Source: Stenocarpella maydis (Eukaryota > Ascomycota > Sordariomycetes > Diaporthales > Diaporthaceae). From it: a DNA stretch of 64,000 nt. Below the pieces are notes generated by a model, which was given only the letters and a program-made list of their open reading frames with translations, was not told the origin of the DNA and ran no database searches. The stretch lies in the NCBI GenBank assembly GCA_002270565.1, contig NQMI01000103.1, positions 1 to 64,000 on the forward strand. Direction: 5' to 3'. A program made the position numbers and the translations under genes. This document shows positions 1-10,469 of this stretch, piece after piece; position 1 is the first letter of the stretch, and every line of letters begins with the position of its first letter.

Positions 1-2640
1 TCATTATGAGCGCCAGTGTCAACTTCAAGACTTTAGAATACTACTCACGAGCTATACGTAAAACTATGAACTAAAATAGAGCGAGAGCGAGAGGGAGGCG
101 CGTTTCTTCAAGGTACTTAAGATTATAATATTTATATAAAGGCAAATCTACTTATTTTATATATAAAGGTATTAATAAGGGATTTTCTTGACTCAGGATC
201 GGTCATTAAGTCGAAGGGTCAGGTTTTATATGGCTAATAATATCTACTATTAAGTAGTTTACAAACTTAAATATAGTTAGGCGCATTCATATACGCGATC
301 CTTTTTATTAATACTGATTAAATAAAAGCAACTCTTTAAATTACTATTATTATAAGAAATAATATCCTAATTCTCTAACTCTCTACTTCTCTATACTTAA
401 AGATAATAAATTAACCAAAATAAATATCTTACTATAAGCTAAAGGAGGAATTCATTATTAATAAGTATTTAAACTTTAATAGTACTAAATTTCTAGTAAA
501 ACCTAATAAGATATACCTCTAGTAAAAGCAATAAGGAGTAAAATTTGAAAAAAGTAAATATAGTAAAAGATTAGGCCTGATATAAATATTAAATAATAAC
601 TTAAGGTACTTCCTATATTTATATATTAACTAGAACTTTATTTAACCTTCATATTATAATATAAATTTAAAAATCCCATAGATAAAGATTATAACTAACT
701 AAATTATTACTTTAACTAGTAAGCTAAGGACTTAGGTGAAGAATTATAATATATATTTGTATACATCTTATTATAGTTAGATTAATAATCTTTTTAAATA
801 GCTCATTTACTAATAATAAAGATCTTAGCTCCTAGATTAGCTTTATAGTTACCTTAATCAATAAAAAGCTCAGCAAATAGGAAGACTAAGAGGATATTAA
901 AGGTAATATCTTATACTAATCCTGCATTAAGTATAGGTATATTATTTAAAATATACTGACTTTTAAGATGTATAGAATAGTTAATAAGTTTAATATAAGC
1001 ATTAGTCTTTTGTCTATACTTTATTAAATTACTACTTACTCAAGCCTACCTATAATCCTACTTATTATTTCTGTTAATTCTTTCGTATTATATAAGTACA
1101 GTATTAAGTTAGGTATTAATAGAAAGGAGTATTTAATAATTAATATAATAGCTTCATTATACTTATATAAAGAGTATAAGATCTATAAAACTTAATAAAT
1201 TAATAATAATAATAAATTTACTAATATCTTTATAAAGAGTACCTTAAATAAGGTATTAAAATACTTTATTAATAATCATATACTTACTACTAAGGTTAAG
1301 GGATATATTAATTATAACTATGTAGCTATAACTATACCCTCGTTCTAAATACTATATATATATATTATATAATTAAGAAGGTTAAAGACTGATATGGTAC
1401 TATATAAGAAGCTCTAAATAGCAACCTTTATATACCTTAAGGATAAGAAATAAAACAATATATTATAAAATATTAGTAAAACTTTAGATCTTTATTAATT
1501 AATTGCCTGTATGTTATCTTAAAGAATTATATAGTTAGCTAATTTTGAATTTATATCTATGTAAACGATAAAGCCGTATAGTAAAGAATTTTATAATAGT
1601 GTTTATATATTAAGGATTTAAATAATAAGTGTTATAACTACCTTATAAATAATAAGGTACTAGCTTATATATATTATGTATTTCTAATTAAGATCTAATA
1701 CTTTTAACTCCTAACTTTTAAGTAATTTATATATTTATAAGAAATATGTATTAACTTAATATACTTTGTAGCTTATTTAATAATAATACTACTATTAAAT
1801 ATTACCTAATTAGTTTAGCATAAATTATTACTAAAGTTATACTTACTTAATGAGGCTTAATAAAGAAGGCTTCTAATTATTTATTAAAGCTAAGCTTATT
1901 TTAATTGTAATTAGTAGTATAATAGAGGTCCTAAGTCTAATCTAGATACTAGAAGATACTTATTCTTATTTTAAAACGATCCTTATTTGACTTATAAGGA
2001 CTAATACGTAAACAAAATATAAGTCCTTAAAATGCCTTTCTTTCAAATTACTTAAATACTAAAATCAATAATTAGGTAATAAAATTTATTAATATTAAAC
2101 AAACTATATAATAATATGATTATATATTACTATAGTAAATAACCCTAATAGCTACGCGTTCTATAGAAGCTGGAACTACCATAATAGCTTAGGCCTCTTT
2201 CAGTACCTAGATCTTATAGGTAATTAGTATACTAATATATATATATAACTTCAAAAAGACCCTCTAAACGAATTTTCTTAATAATAATTATTATGATTTA
2301 CGTATAATTTAGATAATATTAAGATAATTTATATAACTATAAAGTTAAGGATTTAACTTGAGTTATAAGAGAATCTTTTAAGGAAGCTTTTATGGAAGGA
2401 AGGGCATATAATAAAAGGAAATACTATTAGCATAGCAATAGTAGGCAATAGCCGTAATAGGCAATAGTTACTACTATAGGTAAATATAGCTAGTTCCCAG
2501 CAGTAGTCACCATAATAGGCCCCTAGCTTTTACCTATTTACGCCCACAGCTAGCTACACCTACATACCTACCTACTCTTAGCAACCATCAAATATCAAGC
2601 ATTAACCACCACTTATATTTGTTAAACGGAACTCTGATGA
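1..2640. repeat. AT-rich, RIP-like degenerate island
   Basis: The stretch is dominated by TA, TAA and TTA words with very few CpA or CpG steps, and stop codons are dense in all six frames. GC content rises sharply near 2640. This is what repeat-induced point mutation does to transposon copies in ascomycetes; the original element is no longer readable. Near 2430-2475 there are several short CAATAG-type repeats. No gene is supported. Confidence 0.8.
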
Positions 2641-3116
2641 ATTTGTGCTATAGAATAGCATTCAGTTCAGCGTGTGTTTCGGCAGGGTTGCAGTGTGGTG
2701 CTCTGAGGCGAATTGGGATGATTGACAATGGTCTGGACAACTTTGTATTGAATTAAGTTGGGCTTCTGTAAGCTCTCCTTATATACCCTCCGACGTTGTC
2801 TTACCCCTGGGCACGCTGCGGTAGGCTCTGGTGCAAATTTGCAAATGCCGGAAAATTCGCCCTTCCAACACATCATCTTTGGTTCCAAGCAACCAGCCAA
2901 CTATAGCCCTAGCAATGCCCACATTAAGTACATATGAACTTCAGAAATCAGGCTATCTAATGCACTACGTTATATACTTTTTGGGTAAGAAATAAGGGTA
3001 ATGCAGAGGTCTGAATTAAGGTGCAAATGTAGGCTAAAATAATCGACTTACGGCCACCAAACTCATCTTGCGTTACGTACGCACTGGGCGTACTTAGCGA
3101 AAATCGCCTGACTCGC

Positions 3117-3191
3117 AAGTCTAGGGTAACTCCTTGCTAGAAAGTCTAGGGTAACTCCTTATAATGAAGTCTAGGGTAACTCCTTGCACGG
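3117..3191. repeat. Three tandem copies of a 25-bp unit
   Basis: The core AAGTCTAGGGTAACTCCTT begins at 3117, 3142 and 3167, an exact 25-base period, followed by a variable 6-base spacer in each copy. It lies between the AT-rich island and the decayed ORF that follows. It could be a minisatellite or part of the end of a mobile element. Confidence 0.9.
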
Positions 3192-3229
3192 AGTACCAAC
3201 GCCCTGCTGAGCGGTTCCGTTTAACAAAA

Positions 3230-4290
3230 ATACTAATAGAACCCCGTCCTTCTTGGCTGGATGATAATAGTATTGTTAGCCCCGGCTAGCACCCAGGGAC
3301 TATATGGTAAGCAACTAATAGCTAAAATATATACTTTACCTTAAGTATGTATTAAATCTTTGCTTAAATCTGCTTTATAAGGCTTATTATTGAATCCTAA
3401 ATTATTATAAAGGTTGCTTTAGCTGAGAACTTATTAGAGTATATAATAACTCTATAAGAAGCCTTTTTTAGCTAAATTATAGTATTAATGTATTCCTAAT
3501 CGATCTTGTGGCTATATATAGTCTTAGTAACCCGGGCCTTTAATTCCTTAAGCTATATATTAAGAGACTTAATAAGAGTATCCTTAAATATGGTCTTTAA
3601 AGCCTCTAGGTACTTTGTAATTACTAGTGGAGGTTGAATACCCCTGAACTGGCTGGTCTCATTTGGTAGAAGTTTAAACTCTACCTTGATGGTAGTTGGG
3701 ACCCTAAGCTAAGTAGGGGCTTCTTTTTAATGAAAGCTGGCTGCAACAACCTCCTTAAGGATCTCTATAATATTGTTGTCTTATGGGAGAAGCAGGCCCT
3801 TATTAGTAAAGGAATTATAGTTAGGAGCTTTAGTTGGGTCTGGCTCCTCTTGATTAGACCTGGTAGGGCTACTTTCTGGTAGTGGCGGCGGTGAGGGTGA
3901 TGATGGCTTTGCTGGGGCCTTCTTCTTTACTGGGGCCTTCCTCTTTGCCAGGGCCTTCCTCTTTGCTGAGACTAACCGCTTTGCTGGAGCTAGCCTCTTC
4001 GCTGGAGCTGGTATAGCTGGCTTGATAACTCGGGTCTTCTTTACAGTAGAGCTGCCTAATGATGTGGATTCAGTATTCCTCCTTTTTAATAGTGCTATTA
4101 TAGTAGTCTTAACTGGACTGTTATTAAAGGTAACTCAGTGTTTTAGCTGGGAGTGCAATTGGTGGTAAGGACTAAAGTTTAGAGGCTCCTAATTGGTATA
4201 TAAAATTAACTTTAGCTTAGGAGTAATATTTAAAGGACCTGAATATTCAGAATATTGTTAGCTATGGTAATATACTACGTGAGGAACGCG
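3230..4290 (-). pseudogene. RIP-killed ORF with Lys/Ala/Pro-rich segment
   Basis: One minus-strand frame stays coherent for about 1 kb but is broken by about a dozen stops, nearly all TAA or TAG where CAA or CAG (Gln) would fit, plus one TGA. That is the expected result of CpA to TpA change on the coding strand. Near 3890-4050 the frame encodes a repetitive basic segment of the type APAKRLAPAKR and AKRKAPVKKK, followed by a Pro/Ser-rich stretch. Similar basic low-complexity segments occur in chromatin-binding proteins and in transposon-encoded proteins; I cannot name the family. Short inverted repeats flank it (3198-3208 and 4315-4325), so it may be the body of a transposable element. Confidence 0.6.
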
Positions 4291-4325
4291 CTGGGCCTAC
4301 TAGCGTGGAGCTCTAGCAGGGCGTT

Positions 4326-6519
4326 AGTAACTTCAATTGACCCCGATGGCGGGTTATAGGGCGATAATTCACGCTTAGGGGTAACCGCCATATATGCCAT
4401 GAGAAACACTATGATTCCGAGTGGCGATAGTTGCAAACGGGTAATAATGATAATAACGTTATGTGTATTGATGCTGAAGGGATGACGGTTTGTATGGGGA
4501 TTAGGGGGGGTGTGACATGTGCGCGTTACTAGCGTGTTTTTGGCACTCTCGGTTGCAAATCAGAATACCCTACAGCTTCCATACCCGTTGTACGACGGAT
4601 GCTCTTGGGCATCTAATTATCTCTCTGGCAAAGTGGCAATATGATTCCGTTTCCCCAGAGGACTGCCACTGAATTGAAGCAACATGGGGAATGCGTGACG
4701 GAGATGCGACAGAGGCTTAGTCATATCTACCACTCTTACAAGAAGACCTCGTGGCCGTATTATTGTGGCCGTGTAATCCAAAAACCGCGGGATTCCGCCA
4801 GAATCGAACCTTAACAAATCAAATGTAGCCTTCGTGGACACGAAGGACTACCTGTGGCTAGTCTCATGGCTCTGATGTGGGCCGGGAACTTGCTCCCAAG
4901 TTCCGGGGTATCTGGCTCTGCCGATCAAGGTCGTCCATTCCGGGCGGTTTGTCGACGGGTGGGTGACGCTGACGATGCCATTTTCAATCTCGCCCAGCCG
5001 ATGGAGCCTCTGAGAAAAGTTGCAAGGCTCAACAATGTCCGGAAGTGGGAATTTGCTTCAACCTCCGCTCACTTATCTCGAAACAAGTGAGTCGCTGGTC
5101 CAATTTCGAGGCCAATGGCAGGTCGGTGGGCTGCCTTGTTATTCGAGGGTGGTTGCTGGTCATGATCGTCCTCATCACGCACCGGAGCGTCCTTTTACTC
5201 AATCACATGCAGAGGACGACGGCCGTCTCAAATATCAGAAGTCTTGGCAGCCCGGAAGCCGGTTTGTGGACAAATTCGATTCCCTCCACCATCCACTCTC
5301 AACTGTCTAATCACCCCGCCCCCCCGACTTCCGAGATTCCAGCCTTGGAGGCTGGGAAGAGTTCTCCACAATCTGGAGGCCTACTTCCAAGCGACAATTC
5401 TGCAATTGGTAGCTTCTGGAACCTTTGTGCAATCAATGTGGGAGAAACATAAGACCAGGCCTCGCCTAGCGAGTCCAGTCGTCAGCCGTTACACCTGACA
5501 ATATAGCCCACGACTATAGTTGCCGCGCCAGGTTTCAAGGTCATTGCGAATCGCACCCCGTCTCAGGGGCAGGCGGCGAGATTGTGGAATTGGGCGAATC
5601 GAGGACCGGACCGTCAACTTCAAGCGCTTCCACCATGACAGGTACTAGTAGCGTTGATAGAAACTCTGCCATCGACAAATTGGTTACAATCGCAGCCCGT
5701 GCACAGCCTGAGCCAGTCCAGTCGTAAGTTATCAGATGATGACGCTGGTGGCCAAGTACAATTCTCAGTAGCCACGGAACAATTGACTACATCGTTCACG
5801 CCGTAGACACCGCCCTGTTGAGGTGTTTTTTCTGCGCCGATGAGGCGATCAGGCATTTCAATTATGTCGTCGAAAGCAACGCCTGCCCGGCAACTAACAA
5901 AGCACTCGCACGTGTAGAGACAAAACACTGTGGTGGGAAACGGTGGCGTATGCGATCCAGATTTCCTTCCTATGTGCTATACAGCCCTATAGCAGCTCTG
6001 GCATTCCGGTACTTGGGGGCAGAACGGAAATCTAAGGTAAGCCTGCAGCCACAGCTGCAGAGCTCACACTACACCGTACGGGGCGATACGTTGATAATCA
6101 GGGATGGACAAGGAAGCACAGGGTACGTGTGACCCGGTCTCTTGGCTCTCAAGCCGCAAAGAAACAAAATGGATATGGGACCCACTTGGCTCATCTCCAT
6201 TCTCTCCTGGCCCCCTTCCCTTGTTCAATGTCCACGGCTGGACCTCTCTATTTCTTAAGCCTCCTACTCCTCCTTCCCTGTGCTCCATCAAGTCGATGCC
6301 TCGCTAGCTTATATCTTCTCTAAATCTCTTGCACGTCTACGTGGGAAGGCGAACACAAATCCCCAGACTCCTTCTACCACCGCAAATACTGGTGCGAAAT
6401 TATCGACCAGGTACACATTCATTGTTCATATCATTCAATTCGTCGTCATTCCTTCACGGCTGTTGAAGACCAACCACCACGTCACATTTCATCCAGGACG
6501 CCCGTACAGAATAAACACC
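4326..6519. other. Intergenic, no recognisable gene
   Basis: Base composition is ordinary. Overlapping short ORFs occur on both strands between 4850 and 6130, but none shows a family motif or a convincing splice pattern. A pyrimidine-rich tract near 6190-6290 precedes the next gene and probably belongs to its promoter or 5' leader. Confidence 0.5.
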
Positions 6520-7568
6520 ATGACAATGTATTCCGAAGTCCCACAAACAGAACAGACCGGGCAACAAGTGTCCAAGCTGCCCTGCTATGCCGACACATAC
6601 TCCCGCAAGCCCATAACAGACATATTTACAAAAGACACCGATGTCGACAAGCGGGGACGCAAGAGAACAGTGCCAATGAAGGTTCTGCTGCTGGCAGTCG
6701 GAAGAACAGGCACGGCTTGTAAGCTAGTCAACCCTCCTCACACGATCAAGACCAGTGGGTCCCACGGTTGAGAAACATGGGTACTGACCCGACTTCCACA
6801 GCTATGCGCGCGGCAATGCAACATCTGGGCTATGTCGAGACCTACCACATGATGTGCGCCTCTATTGAGAACCCACCAGACGCCCTGCTGTGGCATGACG
6901 CCCTGGTGGCCAAGTACTTCCCCGAGCGCTCCCCCCTTCCTGAGGGGACCACCCGCACCCGCGAGTTCTGGGACCAGCTTCTGGGCAACTGCCAGGCCGT
7001 GTGTGACTGGCCGGCGTGCGCCTTCGCCGAAGAGCTGATGGAGGTGTACCCGGAGGCCAAGGTCGTGCTCACTGGCCGCGACGTCGACTCATGGCACAAG
7101 TCGACCATCCCCACCGTCTACTGGCGCGCCACGGACCCGGAGCTACGCATGCTCGCAAACACCTTCCTCCCCTTCGGCCTCAGCGGATCCTGGGCCGCCC
7201 AGATGTACTATCCCATGCTCAAGATGTTCTTCGACACCTTCTTCGAGGGCGACTTTGTCAACCGCGGCAAGGACATCTACCGCCGCCACTACGACAAGTG
7301 CGTGCGCCTCGCCACCGACGAGGGCCGCAACCCGGGCCGCCTGCTCGAGTTCCGCGTCCAGGAGGGCTGGGAGCCCCTGTGCAACTTCCTCGGCGAGCGC
7401 GTCCCCAAGGCCCAGAAGTTCCCCAACGTCAACGATGGGTCGGACTTCGTCACCCGCAGCCGCAGGAGGAACAGGAACCAGATGATGAACGTCGCCGTGC
7501 GCCTGCTCATGTGGTGGGTCATCATCGGCTTCGTGTGCTACGTCGGCATGGGCATGTTGACCTCGTAG
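6520..7568 (+). CDS. Sulfotransferase-fold P-loop protein with C-terminal membrane anchor
   Basis: Two exons, 6520-6718 and 6802-7568, give 321 residues. The junction joins GCT-T to CT-ATG and restores the motif GRTGTASMRAA (residues 61-71), the phosphate-binding loop typical of the fungal sulfotransferase-like family often mislabelled NAD-dependent epimerase. Later motifs fit the same family: AVCDWPACAF near residue 118 and KVVLTGRDVDSWHKS near residue 137. The start sits in a CACCATGAC context; in-frame codons further upstream lack family-like sequence. The last 30 or so residues form one hydrophobic helix (from about MMNVAVRLLMWWVII), suggesting tail anchoring to an internal membrane. The family is thought to transfer sulfate from PAPS, but the substrate is unknown and activity is not shown. 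No operon-like neighbours. Confidence 0.85.
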
Positions 7569-8501
7569 AAAGGCTATTCATGCCTTGCTGCAGTTGTCGG
7601 TTTGGGATGGCGCACATGATACCAGTGCGTGCTTCATGGGCTTTGGTTTAACGATATCACCTGAGTATACTTGGCTTAGTGCACAATAGCGTTTGGGATT
7701 CACCGGGACAGTTGGCTGGACCTCCACCAACCTGTAAATTAGGGGTTTCATGAGACATAGTCTCGCTTGGGTAAAGTTCATATCGGCTTGCCTTATTTAT
7801 TGGGAAGCATTATATGTACATAGAGAATTGAGGCACATGACACTTGCACAACGCTGAAGCATACATCGCTTCGCCTTCTCAAGTTATGAAACCTTCTCTG
7901 GTTTCGCTAACCTATGGCTTAACTACGATAAATAAATCAGCTCCATTCAGAGACGCCAGTTTCTCTTGTCCTCGCGTGCCCGGCTCTGCCGTAAGGTGGA
8001 GTCACCCAAGAGTGATCTCATTCCAAAGTACTATGGGGCGGCGGAGCATCCGAATGTCAACGCATAGATGAGAGCGAAGACCAGAAAAGGTGCAGGACAT
8101 CCAAAAGCAGTCCAATACTACGATGTGAGACGTGCAAGCCACGTAACCATAGTCGGCTGTCCACGCGTCACCGGTGTCGCTTGCGCAAGCCTGTGGGTCC
8201 ACCAAATTGAATCCCGGGTTTCTCCCCTTGTATTGATCCCCCTTCGCCCTGATAGGTATATACATTTGTTTTTCTCAAAGTGAACTATGTTGACCCTATT
8301 TCGCTATGTATTTTCTCTCCTTCCCTGGAGTCCAGAAGAGGGTGTGGGGCGCGGCGCCATGGCCACCGCTTAAATGGCACTCCTGACCGGATCAGCCTTT
8401 TGTACTAATTGTATTAATGGCTGCGGGGCCTGACTGAACTTCTCATCTCGTTGGATATTATCCTCTGTAGCATTGAGATACTCCACTTGGTATTACTGTG
8501 C
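7569..8501. other. Intergenic
   Basis: This holds the 3' flank of the sulfotransferase-like gene and about 800 bases of ordinary composition. Short ORFs exist on both strands without recognisable motifs. Confidence 0.5.
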
Positions 8502-9120
8502 CTAACTGAAGATTTTATTATCAGATTCACGGCTGGGTTCTGTGAATTTGGGCTGATTGTGGTCTCTCGGTGGACCACCAACAGTATCTATCAGCAGCCT
8601 CATAACGTTTACTTGTTTGAACCGTGACCAACTCACAGTATTTCGGACAGAAGTTATCAAGGCAGTGGTCAATATTGCCGCAAGAACGATGCTGACCAAG
8701 GCCACCAGCAACAGCACGGGGACATAGGTAATGCGGTAATACTGCTTGCTGGCGATTCCCATTATATTATGGTAACATTCTAGGTGTCCTAATTCTTATG
8801 CAAGACTCGTTTTCTGCCGCGATATTGTGAGGAATCCGTAGTTTCTCTCTAGACACATCTTGAGACCTAGACACATCTTGAGACATAGCTCCCCACAGGA
8901 TGCAAACGTTCCGGGTCTGTAGACATTTCTCATCCCATGTTACACATGGTTTAAGAGGCTCACAGCCGAAAATCTCGACTCCAAGCTGCGGAGGAGCCCA
9001 GTCACGACCAACTTTCACCTGCTGCCATTTGCTGAGCTGCGAGGGAGTCGCAGTCTTGGTGTCATCGAAGTAGGTGGTGGTCATGGACCATAGAGTTAGT
9101 ACTCGGAGCAGGAGTGTAAT
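8502..9120 (-). pseudogene. C-terminal fragment of a fungal membrane protein
   Basis: Two minus-strand frames, about 9120-8767 and 8762-8502, look like parts of one protein. The first carries KWQQVKVGRDWAPPQ and a Cys-containing stretch ending near CILWGAM. The second begins near QYYRITYVPVLLLVALVS, a single strong transmembrane helix, followed by a basic tail. They are out of frame with each other. An intron ending at ..AGCAAGCAG before the YYRI codons is possible, but I cannot find a convincing donor. The first frame has an in-frame stop just upstream at 9121-9123 and no plausible N-terminus, so most of the protein is missing. An exact 18-nt tandem duplication (8849-8884) adds a second SQDVSR. 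I recognise a fungal C-terminal membrane segment but cannot name the family. A 5'-truncated pseudogene is likelier than a complete gene. Confidence 0.4.
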
Positions 9121-9123
9121 TTA

Positions 9124-10469
9124 ATAGACCCTCTTGTCAAAACCACACGAACTTCACCCCCCAAGATGCCAGGGGTCTTTAGATCTGTGCCATCGACAGT
9201 AATATTTTCTTTGTATTGGTGTGCCGGCTATAAGTCACCATAATCTGCATGAAGTGCTCATCGATGGTTTCCACTCATCATGTAAATGATGCAAAAATAG
9301 TTTTATAGCTTTTCTCATTACAAACCCAGGGAGGTCACGCCAACTCGGAGGCTACAGAGGCCGGGCCGTCTTCTTGATCATCAAAATAAGAGTAAGTTGC
9401 GTAGGCCAAGTGTGGTTCCTCAGGCAGTCCTCTTCCGCGCAATAATGTGGTTTCATCGAAGGTAATGTCAACATATCCCTGGCGGGAAGGCTATATATTT
9501 ACATCGGTTACGTTATTGGCCACACATTCGGCGCTAAGTCAAAAAGCTGGCACATTACTCAATGTGGCGACGACGTATCAGGGCTCGTCATAAAAGCGGA
9601 TGTCGTGTTTACTATTCCGTTGTACCAACCGTCCTCGTCCAGCGTGACGTGGACAAAGCCGAGGTCGCAAAGTACATCAGAAGCGCTCTGAGCCGGGACG
9701 GTAAGTTCAGAAGCTACTTGAGGACGGATACAAGGTCAAAGATCGCAGAGAAGCTTTATTAGAGGTCGTTGAGATAATTAAAGAAAAGGGGCTCCAGCCT
9801 TAGTACTCAGGCATGGAATCTCATGGAACAAAGTACAGGTTGAAAATAATCAACGTGGTCTTGTCACATCATATTTGCCAACATATTAAATACTAGGTAT
9901 AGCTACTTTTCTGTATTTTATAATTCCCCGTCCCCATAAATTCCCCCTTTGCTACGCCAAATGGATGCCAGCTTTGACTAGCATGGGGGTGAATGGTCCA
10001 GTTCAACAGCCTGCTGGAACCAACAATACGTTTAAGTAAGGGGTAAGTGCAACAGTATAATTTAGACAGTAGAAAGAAGTTCTGGTGTGCCTGGATGCTC
10101 AGTCTGTATTGGGGATCCGCGAGGGACGAGTGTACTATTGTTGTTTTATTGACGTCTGCCGTATTGGAGACATTGCTGTCGAATTGAACCAGGTGCATCT
10201 AGGAGAGCTAACGCACTCATTGTTTGCTATAAACGGCCACTTATGGCGGACAATGTCCTGGGTCAACGCTTCCCAACCAGACCTCATTAGCAGAGGTTTT
10301 GAATTTGCAAAAGAGTCAGCGATGGCATTGAGGTCTGTCTTAAACAGAGTCTTGGAAATTGGTATCGCCCGGGGCCGATGGGCAGGGATGGCCTCAGCAA
10401 CCGGGAGTCAGAAGCCTCGAGAAACATAATTTACTGAACAACTACAAAATATGATGTGCGGACTTGCAC
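9124..10469. other. Intergenic with small unassigned ORFs
   Basis: No gene is supported. A 66-codon frame at 9562-9762 contains DVDKAEVAKYIRSALSRDG, faintly like the helical region after a fungal NACHT domain, but it is too short to assign. Sequence around 10085-10430 is open on the plus strand without motifs. Confidence 0.4.

Noticed and set aside
4790..4812. GGTTCGATTC-like word (minus strand), as in a tRNA T-arm
   Set aside because: The flanking bases do not pair into a T-stem and no acceptor or anticodon arms can be formed. Similar TTCGA words near 20510 and 30988 fail the same test. No tRNA or rRNA is supported anywhere in the window.
9562..9762. 66-codon frame faintly resembling the region after a fungal NACHT domain
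   Set aside because: Too short, the start is not a clear ATG exon and no P-loop or further repeat is found nearby.
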